Source: an uncultured Erysipelotrichaceae bacterium | GTDB taxonomy: Bacteria; Bacillota_I; Bacilli_A; Erysipelotrichales; Erysipelotrichaceae | DNA length: 64,000 nucleotides | NCBI GenBank assembly: GCA_944325255.1 | Contig: CALUZH010000009.1 | Span: 1-64,000 of the forward strand | Reading direction: 5' to 3' | In this document: piece after piece, positions 16,631 to 25,195 of the stretch | How the letters are laid out: each line of letters starts with the position of its first letter | Position numbering within the stretch: position 1 is the first letter of the stretch | Translations under genes and position numbers: made by a program | The notes under the pieces: model-generated | What the model was told of the DNA's origin: nothing | Seen by the model: the letters and a program-made list of their open reading frames with translations, nothing else | The model's database searches: none

Positions 16631-16816
16631 TTAAAGCTTAGGCAGATAGAATTGATAAATGCTGTCTTTGATTCTTATCCATTTTTTTAAATCCCGGTTA
16701 GTTATGCGGGTATCAGCCTTTAATTTCCCGCTTTTAATCATCGTGATAAGTTCCTCATCCGAATAAGCCGTATTGTCATTTTGAATATGCCAAATTTTTC
16801 CTTTATTCAAAATCAT
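16631..16816 (-). CDS. Small GYF_2-like domain protein
   Basis: A 61-residue protein overlapping the end of the upstream regulator gene by 4 bases. The pattern IWHIQNDNTAYSDEELITMI, SGKLKADT and KKWIRI resembles the GYF_2 domain (aromatic start, polar EEL helix, SG turn, W-x-x-I end), which is a small protein-protein interaction fold. It has no membrane segment, so it should be cytosolic. Its translational coupling to the HTH/RCC1 membrane protein suggests it works with that protein's cytoplasmic part. The function is unknown. Confidence 0.6.
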   Translation of the reverse strand: MILNKGKIWHIQNDNTAYSDEELITMIKSGKLKADTRITNRDLKKWIRIKDSIYQFYLPKL

Positions 16817-18579
16817 GAGTTTTCCACCTTACAATAAGTATATGTTATCTTTCTTTCCAGCAATTCTTTGCGGGTAACAGTCTCATAATCGCTGATGCCC
16901 GTAACCGATTCAATAATTGCTTCTTCACCCTCACAAATATTCTCGCTTTCAATGGCCGTCAATTGATCCTGGCCAATTCCCAAGCCCTGTAAATAAATTT
17001 CAAAATTAGTCTTGGTTTTGCCGACAAGCTGGTCTAAGGCAAAAGGTATTTCGACAATATCGACCGTTGGTTCACTGCTTTCTGACGGCTCTGGCTCAGT
17101 CTTGGTATGATAGGTAAATTCAATTGATTCGGAAGCTGAATCGGCATATTCCCCTTCACCCAAGGCGGTTACGGTAATGGTATAAGTGCGTCCGTCTTCA
17201 AAACGCGTAATATCAACCATGCAAATAGTATCTTCCACATAGGCACTGAAGCCGGTACCGACATCAATTTCAATCAAATAAGCCCGGGCATTGGCTACAC
17301 TGTCAAATTGAACAGTCAGGAATTCCCCATCCACAACAGCTTTAAGATTGCGGACCGCCGGCAAACGATATTGAGTTGATGCTTCACTAACTTCAAATTG
17401 CTTATAAGTATTTTTCCCAACACCCAAAATTTCTTGACCGTCGTAGCCGACCAAATAATCTTTACCGGCAGCAATGGCAATGACATTTTCCCACGATTGG
17501 ACTTCTTCCTGAATCAAATAATTATCAATATCAATATGTACCTTGCCCCCACTGTCCAAGGCCGCAATAAAATCATTACCGCAGGCAACATCGACAATAT
17601 CATTAAAAAATGGGACATCATTATAATTGCGACCGCTTGAATAGTAATCGACACTGCCGTCGCTTTGCAAAATAGTTAAAAGCGTATCGCTGGAATCCAG
17701 ATCCTGAATATTTTCATAATTGCCTAAAGAGGAGCGACCGAAAAATTCACCGCTTACCGCTATACTTCCGTCATTTTCAACTATTACACTGCCCCGATCG
17801 GTGGCAAATACATCTTTAACTCCTTCAAAGCCGTTAAAATCGCATTGACCATACATATTATCCCCAGTGCAATAAACCTTACCTGAGGCATCTAAGGCAA
17901 TAATATGTCCGTCACCACAGGCAAAATCAACAATATTATTCCACTTTCGGATAATTTCGGCATGACGGTCCATTAAACCGCTGGAGTCCAATTGACCGCT
18001 GCTGTTTAAAACGACAGTAAAGGTCGAACCTTCTTCAACTTTGACAATATCATCATAATCCAAATTTAGCTGACCGTTTGTATTATCGCCACTGCCTTTA
18101 ACGACCCCGTTATTATCAATATAAACAACACTGGTATCAGAAGCATCCAAACGATTGCGGTCTTGCGTTTCCAAAGCTAAAAAAATCTTATCCGGCTTAT
18201 CCAATGCCAGCCACAAAACAAAAAATAAAATTATCAAAACGCCAAAAGCACCGACAAACCAATATAAATGTTGCTTAAAAAATAATTTAATTTTGGCCCA
18301 CTTTGAATCTTTCGGCAAAAAATATTCAATATTTAACTCATCGGTATGCGTATTGGAAATATCATAGAGCGTCACATCCGGACGATTATAAAAAAGTTCA
18401 CTCACCGGAATATGATAAAAGCGGGCGAGGGTTTTTAATTGAGCAAAATGCAAAACATCCCGTCCGTTTTCAAAGCCCATATATTCCAAAACATCAATAC
18501 CCAATACATCGGCAACAAAACGTTGTGAATAATTATAATGTTTTCTCAGCTTTAATAATTTTCCGGCTAAATAATTCAT
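16813..18579 (-). CDS. Transmembrane HTH regulator with extracellular RCC1-like, FN3-like and PASTA-like parts
   Basis: Residues 1-60 form an XRE-type helix-turn-helix (KLLKLRKHYNYSQRFVADVLG). A linker leads to one membrane span at 106-126. Outside, residues about 145-390 repeat a pattern of VVYIDNNGVVKGSGDNTNGQ or IIALDASGKVYCTGDNMYGQ type, as in RCC1 beta-propellers. A fibronectin type III-like segment (about 405-500), a Ser/Glu/Pro linker and a PASTA-like C terminus (about 515-588) follow. This would couple envelope sensing to DNA binding. It begins one base after murC, so it is co-transcribed with cell-wall synthesis. I know of no named family with this architecture. Confidence 0.75.
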   Translation of the reverse strand: MNYLAGKLLKLRKHYNYSQRFVADVLGIDVLEYMGFENGRDVLHFAQLKTLARFYHIPVSELFYNRPDVTLYDISNTHTDELNIEYFLPKDSKWAKIKLFFKQHLYWFVGAFGVLIILFFVLWLALDKPDKIFLALETQDRNRLDASDTSVVYIDNNGVVKGSGDNTNGQLNLDYDDIVKVEEGSTFTVVLNSSGQLDSSGLMDRHAEIIRKWNNIVDFACGDGHIIALDASGKVYCTGDNMYGQCDFNGFEGVKDVFATDRGSVIVENDGSIAVSGEFFGRSSLGNYENIQDLDSSDTLLTILQSDGSVDYYSSGRNYNDVPFFNDIVDVACGNDFIAALDSGGKVHIDIDNYLIQEEVQSWENVIAIAAGKDYLVGYDGQEILGVGKNTYKQFEVSEASTQYRLPAVRNLKAVVDGEFLTVQFDSVANARAYLIEIDVGTGFSAYVEDTICMVDITRFEDGRTYTITVTALGEGEYADSASESIEFTYHTKTEPEPSESSEPTVDIVEIPFALDQLVGKTKTNFEIYLQGLGIGQDQLTAIESENICEGEEAIIESVTGISDYETVTRKELLERKITYTYCKVENS

Positions 18580-18580
18580 A

Positions 18581-19888
18581 TTACTTATGCATCAATTCCT
18601 TTGTCATATCGGCGATATTATAAATATCCTTAGAAGACATAAAGACCAGGCAATCGCCTTCATAGCGGCTTAATTCCTTGGCCCCTTCAAGATCTTCCGA
18701 AAGAATATGGCTTTTCGGAAGCATATCGGCCAAGTAATGAATATCAATATCGACACCGTCTTGTTTATCATCAATTGAAGTAAAATCCAAAAGATATACT
18801 TCATCAGCTAAGGAAAGAGCCTTTTTAAATTCATCGGCGAAATAATAAACCCGAGATGCCCGATGCGGTTTAAAAACGGCAATGATGCGCCGGTTTGGAT
18901 AACGAAGACGGGCAGCTTCCAAAGTTACCTTAACTTCTGTCGGATGATGGGCATAATCATCGATAAAGATTGTATTATTGAATTCTTCAATTTTAAAACG
19001 CCGTTTAGGACTTTGATAATGACGGAATCTTTCTTCTATTAGACGATGGTCAAAGCACATCATCGTCGCCAAAGCTATAACTCCCAAGGCATCCAACAAT
19101 AAATGCTTGCCCACAAGCGGCAAGTGATAATGAAAGATATATTGGTCTTTGAAATAAAGATCAAATTCTGAAGCACTGTTAGAACTTTCACAATTAACGA
19201 TGCGGAAATCATTATCTTCATTAAAGCCATAGCTGAAAGCCGGAATATCAAAATGTAATTTCCGGCATTCGGCATCATCGCCGCAATAAAAAATGCCATT
19301 TTTCACATTGCGGGCAAATTCTTCGTAGGCCTGACGGTAGTCATCAGAATCTTTAAAATAATCCACATGGTCAATCTCAATATTGGTAATAATGGCATAA
19401 TCCGGATGATAGGCTAAAAAATGCCGACGGTATTCGCAAGCCTCAACACATAATACTTCGCTGTCTTTAGAAAGATAACCTTCACCATCGCCGATAAGAT
19501 AAGCGGTATTTTTAAATCCGGACATAACATCCTTAAGCATTGTCGTCGTGGTAGTCTTGCCATGCGAACCGCAAACGCAAATACTATGATAATGATCGGT
19601 CAATAAACCTAAATATTCATGATAACGATAGCACTTGCAAGTTTTATTGGCACGGGCGGCTTGAACCTCGGGAAAGTCTTCCAAAAAGGCATTGCCGATA
19701 ATAACCGTATAGTTATCTTTGATATTGTCAGGATTAAAAGGATAAATCGGAATATTCCTTTTTTCCAATTCATCCTGAGTAAAAAAATGTTTTTCGACAT
19801 CGCTGCCGGATACCGCATATCCCACATCATGCAACATGGTAGCCAAAGCAGCCATTCCACTGCCTTTAATACCGATGAAAAAAATCAT
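18581..19888 (-). CDS. murC: UDP-N-acetylmuramate--L-alanine ligase
   Basis: Adds the first amino acid of the peptidoglycan stem peptide in an ATP-dependent cytosolic step. The N-terminal Rossmann domain shows FIGIKGSGMAALA. The ATP loop is CGSHGKTTTTTML (about residues 108-120). ITNIEIDHVDYF and DDYAHHPTEV mark the central and C-terminal domains. The 435 residues fit. The gene overlaps the upstream disordered protein by 4 bases and is followed one base later by the HTH/RCC1 regulator. Confidence 0.96.
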   Translation of the reverse strand: MIFFIGIKGSGMAALATMLHDVGYAVSGSDVEKHFFTQDELEKRNIPIYPFNPDNIKDNYTVIIGNAFLEDFPEVQAARANKTCKCYRYHEYLGLLTDHYHSICVCGSHGKTTTTTMLKDVMSGFKNTAYLIGDGEGYLSKDSEVLCVEACEYRRHFLAYHPDYAIITNIEIDHVDYFKDSDDYRQAYEEFARNVKNGIFYCGDDAECRKLHFDIPAFSYGFNEDNDFRIVNCESSNSASEFDLYFKDQYIFHYHLPLVGKHLLLDALGVIALATMMCFDHRLIEERFRHYQSPKRRFKIEEFNNTIFIDDYAHHPTEVKVTLEAARLRYPNRRIIAVFKPHRASRVYYFADEFKKALSLADEVYLLDFTSIDDKQDGVDIDIHYLADMLPKSHILSEDLEGAKELSRYEGDCLVFMSSKDIYNIADMTKELMHK

Positions 19889-20493
19889 TTTCGCTCCTTA
19901 TCGTAATCATCAAAAAGGGAAATCGCCTGTTCGGCAACAAAGGTATCATCTTCATAAGTTTTGTTTTCCCGCGGCATGGCATTTTTAAATTCCGGTTCAT
20001 CTTCCTTTAACGGTTCAATGCGATGAATAGGCTCATCAAAAGGCTCATTTAAAGTAAGATCCTCGGATTTTTCATTTGTGCTTTCCGTATTGACAACCGT
20101 TCCATATATCGGTGATAAGACCGTGCCGATGCGCGAAGCCCCGCCGGAAGTAATTTGCGGCGTTTTTAAGACATTGTCTTCATGATCTTTGATAATTCCG
20201 AAAATCGGTGAAATCGGCGGTTGTGTCTCATAATGGCTGACTTCTTCTTTTTCTTTTTTAAGCACTTTTTTATTAAGCGGTTTTTTGACCTGCAGTTCAT
20301 CGACATCAATAATACCGAAAGACTTAGAATGCGGACGATTAGCCAAAACATCCTTATTGTTTACGGTTGTCGGCTTAGCTGCCGTTGTAACTTTTCTGAC
20401 CGGCGGATTAGTTTTTTCGACTTTTTTAAGCGGTGCATCAACCACTACTTCATCTTCTTCACTTTCAAAAAGAATATCCATTATCTTCTTCAT
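19885..20493 (-). CDS. Predicted disordered protein with repeated S-P-I-F-G type motifs
   Basis: 202 residues, mostly charged and low in hydrophobic content, with no signal peptide or membrane span. Three similar short motifs stand out: SFGIIDVDE (58-66), SPIFGIIKD (95-103) and SPIYGTVV (127-134). Acidic ends flank a Lys-rich middle. Such spaced motifs often dock to a folded partner. The gene lies between a lipoprotein gene and murC (4-base overlap), so a link to cell-wall synthesis or division is likely. I do not recognise the family. A GGGGAG ribosome site precedes ATG. Confidence 0.7.
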   Translation of the reverse strand: MKKIMDILFESEEDEVVVDAPLKKVEKTNPPVRKVTTAAKPTTVNNKDVLANRPHSKSFGIIDVDELQVKKPLNKKVLKKEKEEVSHYETQPPISPIFGIIKDHEDNVLKTPQITSGGASRIGTVLSPIYGTVVNTESTNEKSEDLTLNEPFDEPIHRIEPLKEDEPEFKNAMPRENKTYEDDTFVAEQAISLFDDYDKERK

Positions 20494-20506
20494 TTTTTTC
20501 TCCCCT

Positions 20507-21190
20507 TCATTCTGTGATATTTTCCCCGTTTGCCGTTGGTTCCGGCGTATCTATAACGATATCTTCAAGGCGGCCTTCTTGCGGCACAATTGTCTCAAAA
20601 AGATTAACCTGCTCACGACGATAATCAATCATATCGACATTGGCATAATCATTAACGACAAGATCCCGATCAACAGAAGCACTTTCAGCCAACATAAACA
20701 AACGTTTGGTAATTAAAGCAAGATCGTTGCCGGTATAAGCATAATAAGTCATATCATCAGTTTTTAATATTGCCAAATGGCGACCATCAACATCATATAT
20801 TGCATATACATAAGCACATTCGTCCTGATCAAAATCTAAATAATGTCCCTCACGGTAATAAATCTCATCTTCTTTGGCATAAAAGCCCTCTTCAAGAAGA
20901 TAATTATCTAAATCCGCATCCTGACGGGCAATAATGGAAGTTATATTGAGATTCATCAAAATCTTTTCATCATTGAATGATAGAATCACGGCATCTTTTT
21001 TACTGCTAACTTCATAGATGTCACTGGGCAAATAATAATCAAAATATGCGCCGTTATGATCTTGCCGATAGACAGTCGCCCCGGCCAATTCAGCATCGAT
21101 GACGGCGTCCAACTCTTCAATATCGCTAATCCTGCCTTGACAAGATGCCAAAAACAGGCATAACAAAAATAATAAACAGCGTTTTTTCAT
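20507..21190 (-). CDS. Lipoprotein of unknown function
   Basis: 227 residues with a short basic start, a hydrophobic core and the lipobox LASC (Cys17), so membrane-anchored outside. The mature part is rich in Asp, Glu and Tyr and shows no domain I recognise. The last ~30 residues are Pro/Glu-rich. The gene lies 13 bases upstream of the SPIFG-motif protein and murC, probably in one operon. A -10 box TAGAAT ends six bases before ATG. GAGGG between them is too close to the start for a normal ribosome site. Confidence 0.75.
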   Translation of the reverse strand: MKKRCLLFLLCLFLASCQGRISDIEELDAVIDAELAGATVYRQDHNGAYFDYYLPSDIYEVSSKKDAVILSFNDEKILMNLNITSIIARQDADLDNYLLEEGFYAKEDEIYYREGHYLDFDQDECAYVYAIYDVDGRHLAILKTDDMTYYAYTGNDLALITKRLFMLAESASVDRDLVVNDYANVDMIDYRREQVNLFETIVPQEGRLEDIVIDTPEPTANGENITE

Positions 21191-21196
21191 GCCCTC

Positions 21197-21202
21197 ATTC
21201 TA
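21197..21202 (-). promoter_or_regulatory. -10 box six bases before the lipoprotein start
   Basis: TAGAAT preceded by TGG (extended -10), exactly six bases before ATG at 21190. Part of the leaderless-type set. Confidence 0.55.
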
Positions 21203-21236
21203 CCATAATCATCAAAAGAATTAAATGTGCTAAAAA

Positions 21237-21593
21237 TCACTCATGACAATAAAAATAAGCCGCCCTCAATGCCTCTTCCGTCTTAAAAAGAGAATAATTT
21301 TCTTTAATATCTATTTCCTCATAATATCTTAGTCCCTGATCAGTCAAAGAATAAAAATGCGGATCTAGTTTATCCATCATCTTTTCAATATAGCAATTAT
21401 CACCATGGGGCAAATGATAAATTATTTCAATCTTTACTTTTTCAAGATGATCGTTCATCCCGCTCAAAGTATAAAGAAAACTTTCATTTTCATCACTTTT
21501 TTCACAATAGATATTTCTTTGTTTACAAGCACAAAGCATCAATAAAATCCCCGATAATACAATCAATTTTTTCTTAAAGCCCAACATTTCCAT
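21237..21593 (-). CDS. Small lipoprotein of unknown function
   Basis: 118 residues from the ATG at 21593, chosen because GGGGAG stands about 9 bases upstream; an ATG at 21611 is also possible. The signal ends in a lipobox LCAC. The mature part contains several Cys and Tyr residues and matches no family I know. It overlaps the 3' end of the VanZ-like gene by about 30 bases in another frame, so translation is probably coupled. Confidence 0.6.
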   Translation of the reverse strand: MEMLGFKKKLIVLSGILLMLCACKQRNIYCEKSDENESFLYTLSGMNDHLEKVKIEIIYHLPHGDNCYIEKMMDKLDPHFYSLTDQGLRYYEEIDIKENYSLFKTEEALRAAYFYCHE

Positions 21594-22006
21594 AATAAAA
21601 TAGCTCCCCAAGCTCCGGCAACATCAATCAAAATATCCATAAGACCAAAACTTCTTCCCGGCACCAAAAGCTGGTGACCTTCATCAAAAACCGCCGCCAA
21701 TAAGGTAAATACCAAGGCTAATAAAGGATGATGCCTGGTTTTAAAATCGCGGAAACAATTATAGGTCAAAAGTCCCAAGATAAAATATTCCCCAAAGTGC
21801 GCGATTTTCCTTATCGTGATGGAAAATAAAGCATAAAACTCATCCGCGGAGTAAGGAAGGAAGCTTTGAAAAAAACGATAAATCAAAGCCAAAAGACCAT
21901 CCGAAGTAGCTTGCGATACCTGACCGTTTTGGGCCGAAAAACCAAAAATAATAAAAAGCCAAAATATAAGGGCCGCCCATTTGAATACTTTTTTCACAGT
22001 AGACAT
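21563..22006 (-). CDS. VanZ-like membrane protein
   Basis: 147 residues with about four hydrophobic segments. VanZ-family marks are FSAQNG after the first span, IRKIAHFGEYFILGLL in the middle, and FDEGHQLLVPGRSFGLMDILIDVAG before the last span. VanZ gives low-level teicoplanin resistance in enterococci. Most family members are of unknown function and probably act on the envelope. It is divergent from the P-loop kinase gene, with 28 bases between starts, and overlaps the following small lipoprotein gene. Confidence 0.85.
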   Translation of the reverse strand: MSTVKKVFKWAALIFWLFIIFGFSAQNGQVSQATSDGLLALIYRFFQSFLPYSADEFYALFSITIRKIAHFGEYFILGLLTYNCFRDFKTRHHPLLALVFTLLAAVFDEGHQLLVPGRSFGLMDILIDVAGAWGAILLWKCWALRKN

Positions 22007-22028
22007 TTTAGCATGTTTTAAATAGAAT
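22000..22028 (+). promoter_or_regulatory. Promoter of the P-loop kinase gene, leaderless type
   Basis: -35 TAGACA (22000-22005), 17-base spacer, -10 TAGAAT (22023-22028), then six bases to ATG. No Shine-Dalgarno sequence. It overlaps the first codons of the divergent VanZ-like gene. Confidence 0.6.
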
Positions 22029-22034
22029 TAATTT

Positions 22035-22562
22035 ATGAAAATTTCCATCATCGGCTACAGCGGGGCCGGAAAAAGTACCTTGGCCAAGAAACTCAGAGAT
22101 ATTTATCATATTGATGTTTTGCACCTTGACCGGGTAAATTATATAAGCGGTTGGCAAACCCGGGACATCGATGAAGCCAAGGCGATGGTCGATGCTTTTT
22201 TAAGTCGCAACAATTGGATAATTGAAGGAAACTACCAAAAGCTTAAACAGGATAAACGTTTTGCCTTGTCCGATTTTATCATCTTTTTGGATTTTCCCGT
22301 TTATATATGTCTACCCAGAGCTTATCGCCGCTATCTTTCATACCGCGGTAGAAGCCGCGATGATGGTGGTGAAAATTGCGAAGAAAAATTTGATTTTTCC
22401 TTTTTCTGGTGGATTGTCTTTGACGGTCGCCGTCCTAAATATCGCAAGCGTTATAAAGAAATAATCGAAAAATATCCTCAAAAGGTCATCATTTTGAAAA
22501 GACCACACGAAGTCGATAATTTTCTGGCTAATCTAAATAAGCAAAAACTTCCGAATCCTTGA
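22035..22562 (+). CDS. P-loop kinase-like protein, FlaR/topology-modulation type
   Basis: 175 residues with a Walker A loop GYSGAGKST (7-15) and the pattern DVLHLDRVNYISGW, then WIIEGNY and DFIIFLDFPVYICLPR. This is the pattern of the family annotated as DNA topology modulation protein FlaR, which is related to adenylate or shikimate kinases. The true substrate is unknown, and an uncharacterised nucleotide or small-molecule kinase is the safest reading. Its 3' end overlaps the convergent SAF-domain gene by 35 bases. Confidence 0.8.
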   Translation: MKISIIGYSGAGKSTLAKKLRDIYHIDVLHLDRVNYISGWQTRDIDEAKAMVDAFLSRNNWIIEGNYQKLKQDKRFALSDFIIFLDFPVYICLPRAYRRYLSYRGRSRDDGGENCEEKFDFSFFWWIVFDGRRPKYRKRYKEIIEKYPQKVIILKRPHEVDNFLANLNKQKLPNP

Positions 22563-23238
22563 TTAAATAAGGATTTTTTTGATTATCATAGGTCTTTTCA
22601 GCTACAACCAAAGATAAATCGCCAACCAATAAGGCCTTATTTAAATAAGCAATATCTTCTTGAAGCACGGCCAAAGATATAGTCTGAACATTGGTCGCTC
22701 TTTCATAATCGGCAATTTCCTGATTATTGCCATCATAAAGACCGATAATTCTGGCGTTTTTCAATAAAATATCACTTAAAGGCCTTTCATCATCGATGGT
22801 TAAATAAAGATCGACAAGCATCCCTACCTGCAAGTGTGCAGGATTTACTTTTATATCGGCAACGGAAAAATCATATGTCGCCTCATTTTCTTTTAATAAA
22901 ATATGCGCATAATCCGCCATATCTTCACCCCTTTCGAGGGAATCGCGATAAATCGGCGAACCTTTGGGAATTGTATAATTAAGTTTTACATAATAACCTT
23001 CAATATGTTCATCGGCCCGATAAGCATTATCCATAATATATGCTTCCGGCACTTCGATGATTTGCAAATCGGCAGCTTCTATTTTGGTCCTTTGATGCAA
23101 ATTATGGCTTGCTACATATACCTTTGTAAGCTTCAAACGATAATCGCCATATACCTTAAGGGCCATAATAATTAAAAAAGCCAGGATAATCGCCAATACC
23201 AGGATAAGGATAAGCTTTCGAATTCTTTTTTTAAACAT
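22528..23238 (-). CDS. SAF-domain membrane protein, CpaB-like
   Basis: 236 residues. A basic N terminus is followed by one strong membrane span (about 8-27). The extracytoplasmic part contains a SAF-type pattern: VYVASHNLHQRTKIEAADLQ, and later YTIPKGSPIYRDSL. CpaB/RcpC proteins of Flp pili share this layout, but no pilus genes are near. The role is unknown. It stands after the scpB terminator, with a TTGACA-like -35 upstream. Confidence 0.65.
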   Translation of the reverse strand: MFKKRIRKLILILVLAIILAFLIIMALKVYGDYRLKLTKVYVASHNLHQRTKIEAADLQIIEVPEAYIMDNAYRADEHIEGYYVKLNYTIPKGSPIYRDSLERGEDMADYAHILLKENEATYDFSVADIKVNPAHLQVGMLVDLYLTIDDERPLSDILLKNARIIGLYDGNNQEIADYERATNVQTISLAVLQEDIAYLNKALLVGDLSLVVAEKTYDNQKNPYLIKDSEVFAYLD

Positions 23239-23272
23239 GCATATTATTATTTAAAGAAACTTTGTCAAAACC

Positions 23273-23312
23273 TAAAAAAGGATTTATCAATCATTAAATA
23301 AATCCTCTTTTT
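23273..23312 (-). terminator. Terminator overlapping the scpB stop
   Basis: Arms at 23298-23306 and 23279-23287 (9 bp) are followed by TTTTTT on the minus strand. The first arm includes the last scpB codons. Confidence 0.75.
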
Positions 23313-23928
23313 CCTCATCATATTGCGGCAGATCAGGCAATTGCCCCAAATCTTCAAGTTTAAACGAATCCATAAATTCATCCGTTACTTCATAAAGAAT
23401 CGGTTTTCCCGGCGCTTCGGAACGACCGGCTTCGCGGATAAGTTCCCTAGCCAAAAGTCTTTTAAGCATCATCTCGCAACCGACACCCCGCAATTCTTCG
23501 ATTTCTACTCGGGTTATCGGCTGTTTATAAGCGATAATGGCTAAAGTTTCCATAGCGCTTGGTGAAAGACTTTGCGGTTTGGCATTGTTTAAAAGTTTTT
23601 GAGCATAAGGATATACAGCATCCTTGGTGACAAATTTATAATTCGCAGCATAATTTACGAGCTTAATACCCCGATCATTACGCTCATACTTTTTTTGAAT
23701 AAGTTTTAAAACCGACAAGATACTATCTTCATCACATTCCATAACCGCTGCTAATTTAGCCGCCTTAAGTCCTTCTTCGCCGGCAATATACAATAAGCCT
23801 TCGACAATCGCTTCGATTTTTAAATCATCTTGGTCATTAACTTTAAAAACTTTACTGCCGCTTCTTTTTAAAGCTGCTATTTCATCTTTATTTAATTCAA
23901 TGGCATATACTTCTTCCATTTTAATCAC
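23287..23928 (-). CDS. scpB: Segregation and condensation protein B
   Basis: Winged-helix partner of ScpA in the SMC condensin. The family core is visible in EAIVEGLLYIAGEEGLK, SPSAMETLAIIAYKQPITRVEIEELRGV, LLARELIREAGRSEAPGKPILYEVTDEFMDSF and the acidic C terminus. It has about 35 extra N-terminal residues compared with typical ScpB. It overlaps scpA by 8 bases in the conserved scpA-scpB pair. The terminator begins within its last codons. Confidence 0.94.
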   Translation of the reverse strand: MIKMEEVYAIELNKDEIAALKRSGSKVFKVNDQDDLKIEAIVEGLLYIAGEEGLKAAKLAAVMECDEDSILSVLKLIQKKYERNDRGIKLVNYAANYKFVTKDAVYPYAQKLLNNAKPQSLSPSAMETLAIIAYKQPITRVEIEELRGVGCEMMLKRLLARELIREAGRSEAPGKPILYEVTDEFMDSFKLEDLGQLPDLPQYDEEKEDLFND

Positions 23929-24643
23929 CCGCCCTCTTTAACCAAATGGTATCATCTTTATCCACATTGAAATAAAGCACATGTTCCTTCACTAATTCAA
24001 GTAAGGCCAAAAACGAAACAATAAAGGCATTAAGACTATGACAATCATCACAAAGATCATTAAATGTAAAAATATCCGGCAAATCATAAAGCCGTGCCTT
24101 GATGCTTAAAATCCGGTCTTCAATCGATATTTCCTGCGTTTGAATATTGGCCACCTTTAAAGGTTTATTGAGTTGCCAACGTTTTAGGACTTTAGCCATC
24201 GCCCGATAAAGATCTAAGGGATTACCGTTTAAAAGCGCAAAATTATCTTCATTCACCAACATATCGGCAAAGCCGGAATCCTTAGCCATATTTTCCTGAC
24301 GGGCCATATAAGCTATTGATAATTCTTTAGCTGCTTCTTTAAAACGCTGATATTCCAAAAGCCGACGAACCAAATCATCTTTTAAATCTTCTTCATCCGG
24401 ATCTTCTTCCTTAAAAGTCGGCAAAAGTTTACGGCTTTTATATTCGATCAAAGTGGCAAGCTCCACCAAGTATTCACTTTCAATCTCAAGATGCAATTCT
24501 TCCATACCCTCGATATAGGCAAGATATTGATCAGTTAATACTTCCATGTCCAAGTCAAAAATATCCAATTTCTGTTCTTGAATAAGATGCAGCATTAAAT
24601 CTAAGGGTCCATTAAATTTTTCCAAAGTTAAATTAAAAGCCAT
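23921..24643 (-). CDS. scpA: Segregation and condensation protein A
   Basis: Kleisin that bridges SMC heads for chromosome compaction. The N terminus NLTLEKFNGPLDLMLHLIQEQKLDIFDLDM and YLVELATLIEYKSRKLLP are diagnostic. The C-terminal winged helix contains FNDLCDDCHSLNAFIVSFLALLELVKEH. The 240 residues are typical. The promoter has an extended -10 (TGATATAAT, core 24656-24661) 12 bases before ATG, with no ribosome site. The gene is divergent from rpiB. Confidence 0.95.
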   Translation of the reverse strand: MAFNLTLEKFNGPLDLMLHLIQEQKLDIFDLDMEVLTDQYLAYIEGMEELHLEIESEYLVELATLIEYKSRKLLPTFKEEDPDEEDLKDDLVRRLLEYQRFKEAAKELSIAYMARQENMAKDSGFADMLVNEDNFALLNGNPLDLYRAMAKVLKRWQLNKPLKVANIQTQEISIEDRILSIKARLYDLPDIFTFNDLCDDCHSLNAFIVSFLALLELVKEHVLYFNVDKDDTIWLKRAGD

Positions 24644-24708
24644 AAGTCAAAAAGTATTATATCATAGCCATTTCAATCATGGTATGATTAATAAAAACGG
24701 GAGGATAT

Positions 24709-25152
24709 ATGAAAATAGGAATCGCTAACGACCATACAGGTGTCGAACTTAAAAAAATATTAATTGAACATTTAAACAAACAAGGTTACGAAATTATAAA
24801 TTACGGAACTGATGAAACAACATCATTTGACTATCCTCTAGCCGGGGAAACCCTGGCCAAGGCGGTTAAAAATAAGGAAGTTGACCTGGGGATCGCTATT
24901 TGCGGTACCGGTGTGGGCATATCCTTGGCCTGCAACAAAGTCAAAGGCATTCGCTGTTGTGTATGTTCCGAACCCTATTCAGCGATCATGTCACGGCGGC
25001 ATAATAACAGTAATATCATCGCCTTTGGAGCCCGGGTTATCGGCAGCGAAATGGCCAAGATGATTGTCGATGGCTGGTTAAATGCCGAATTTGAAGGGGG
25101 AAGGCACGAAAGACGAGTCAAGATGATAAGCGATATCGAAAATCGTCAATAA
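24709..25152 (+). CDS. rpiB: Ribose 5-phosphate isomerase B
   Basis: Interconverts ribose 5-phosphate and ribulose 5-phosphate in the pentose phosphate pathway. The RpiB/LacAB family marks are IGIANDHTGVELK (Asp8, His9), GTDETTSFDYP, and GIAICGTGVGISLACNKVKG with the catalytic Cys65, followed by RRHNNSNIIAFGARV. The 147 residues are usual. GGGAGG precedes ATG by about 7 bases. The gene is monocistronic and ends at a strong terminator shared with the convergent lipase gene. Confidence 0.95.
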   Translation: MKIGIANDHTGVELKKILIEHLNKQGYEIINYGTDETTSFDYPLAGETLAKAVKNKEVDLGIAICGTGVGISLACNKVKGIRCCVCSEPYSAIMSRRHNNSNIIAFGARVIGSEMAKMIVDGWLNAEFEGGRHERRVKMISDIENRQ

Positions 25153-25158
25153 ATTAAA

Positions 25159-25195
25159 CAACTTAAAAAAAGCAGAATTTCTGCTTTTTTTAAGT
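25159..25195. terminator. Bidirectional terminator between rpiB and the lipase gene
   Basis: A long stem (AACTTAAAAAAAGCAGAA-type arm and its complement) with T runs in both directions. It overlaps the stop codon of the minus-strand gene. Confidence 0.85.

Noticed and set aside
22528..23238. Flp pilus locus around the CpaB-like protein
   Set aside because: No pilin, TadA-like ATPase or prepilin peptidase is nearby. It is a solitary SAF-domain protein.
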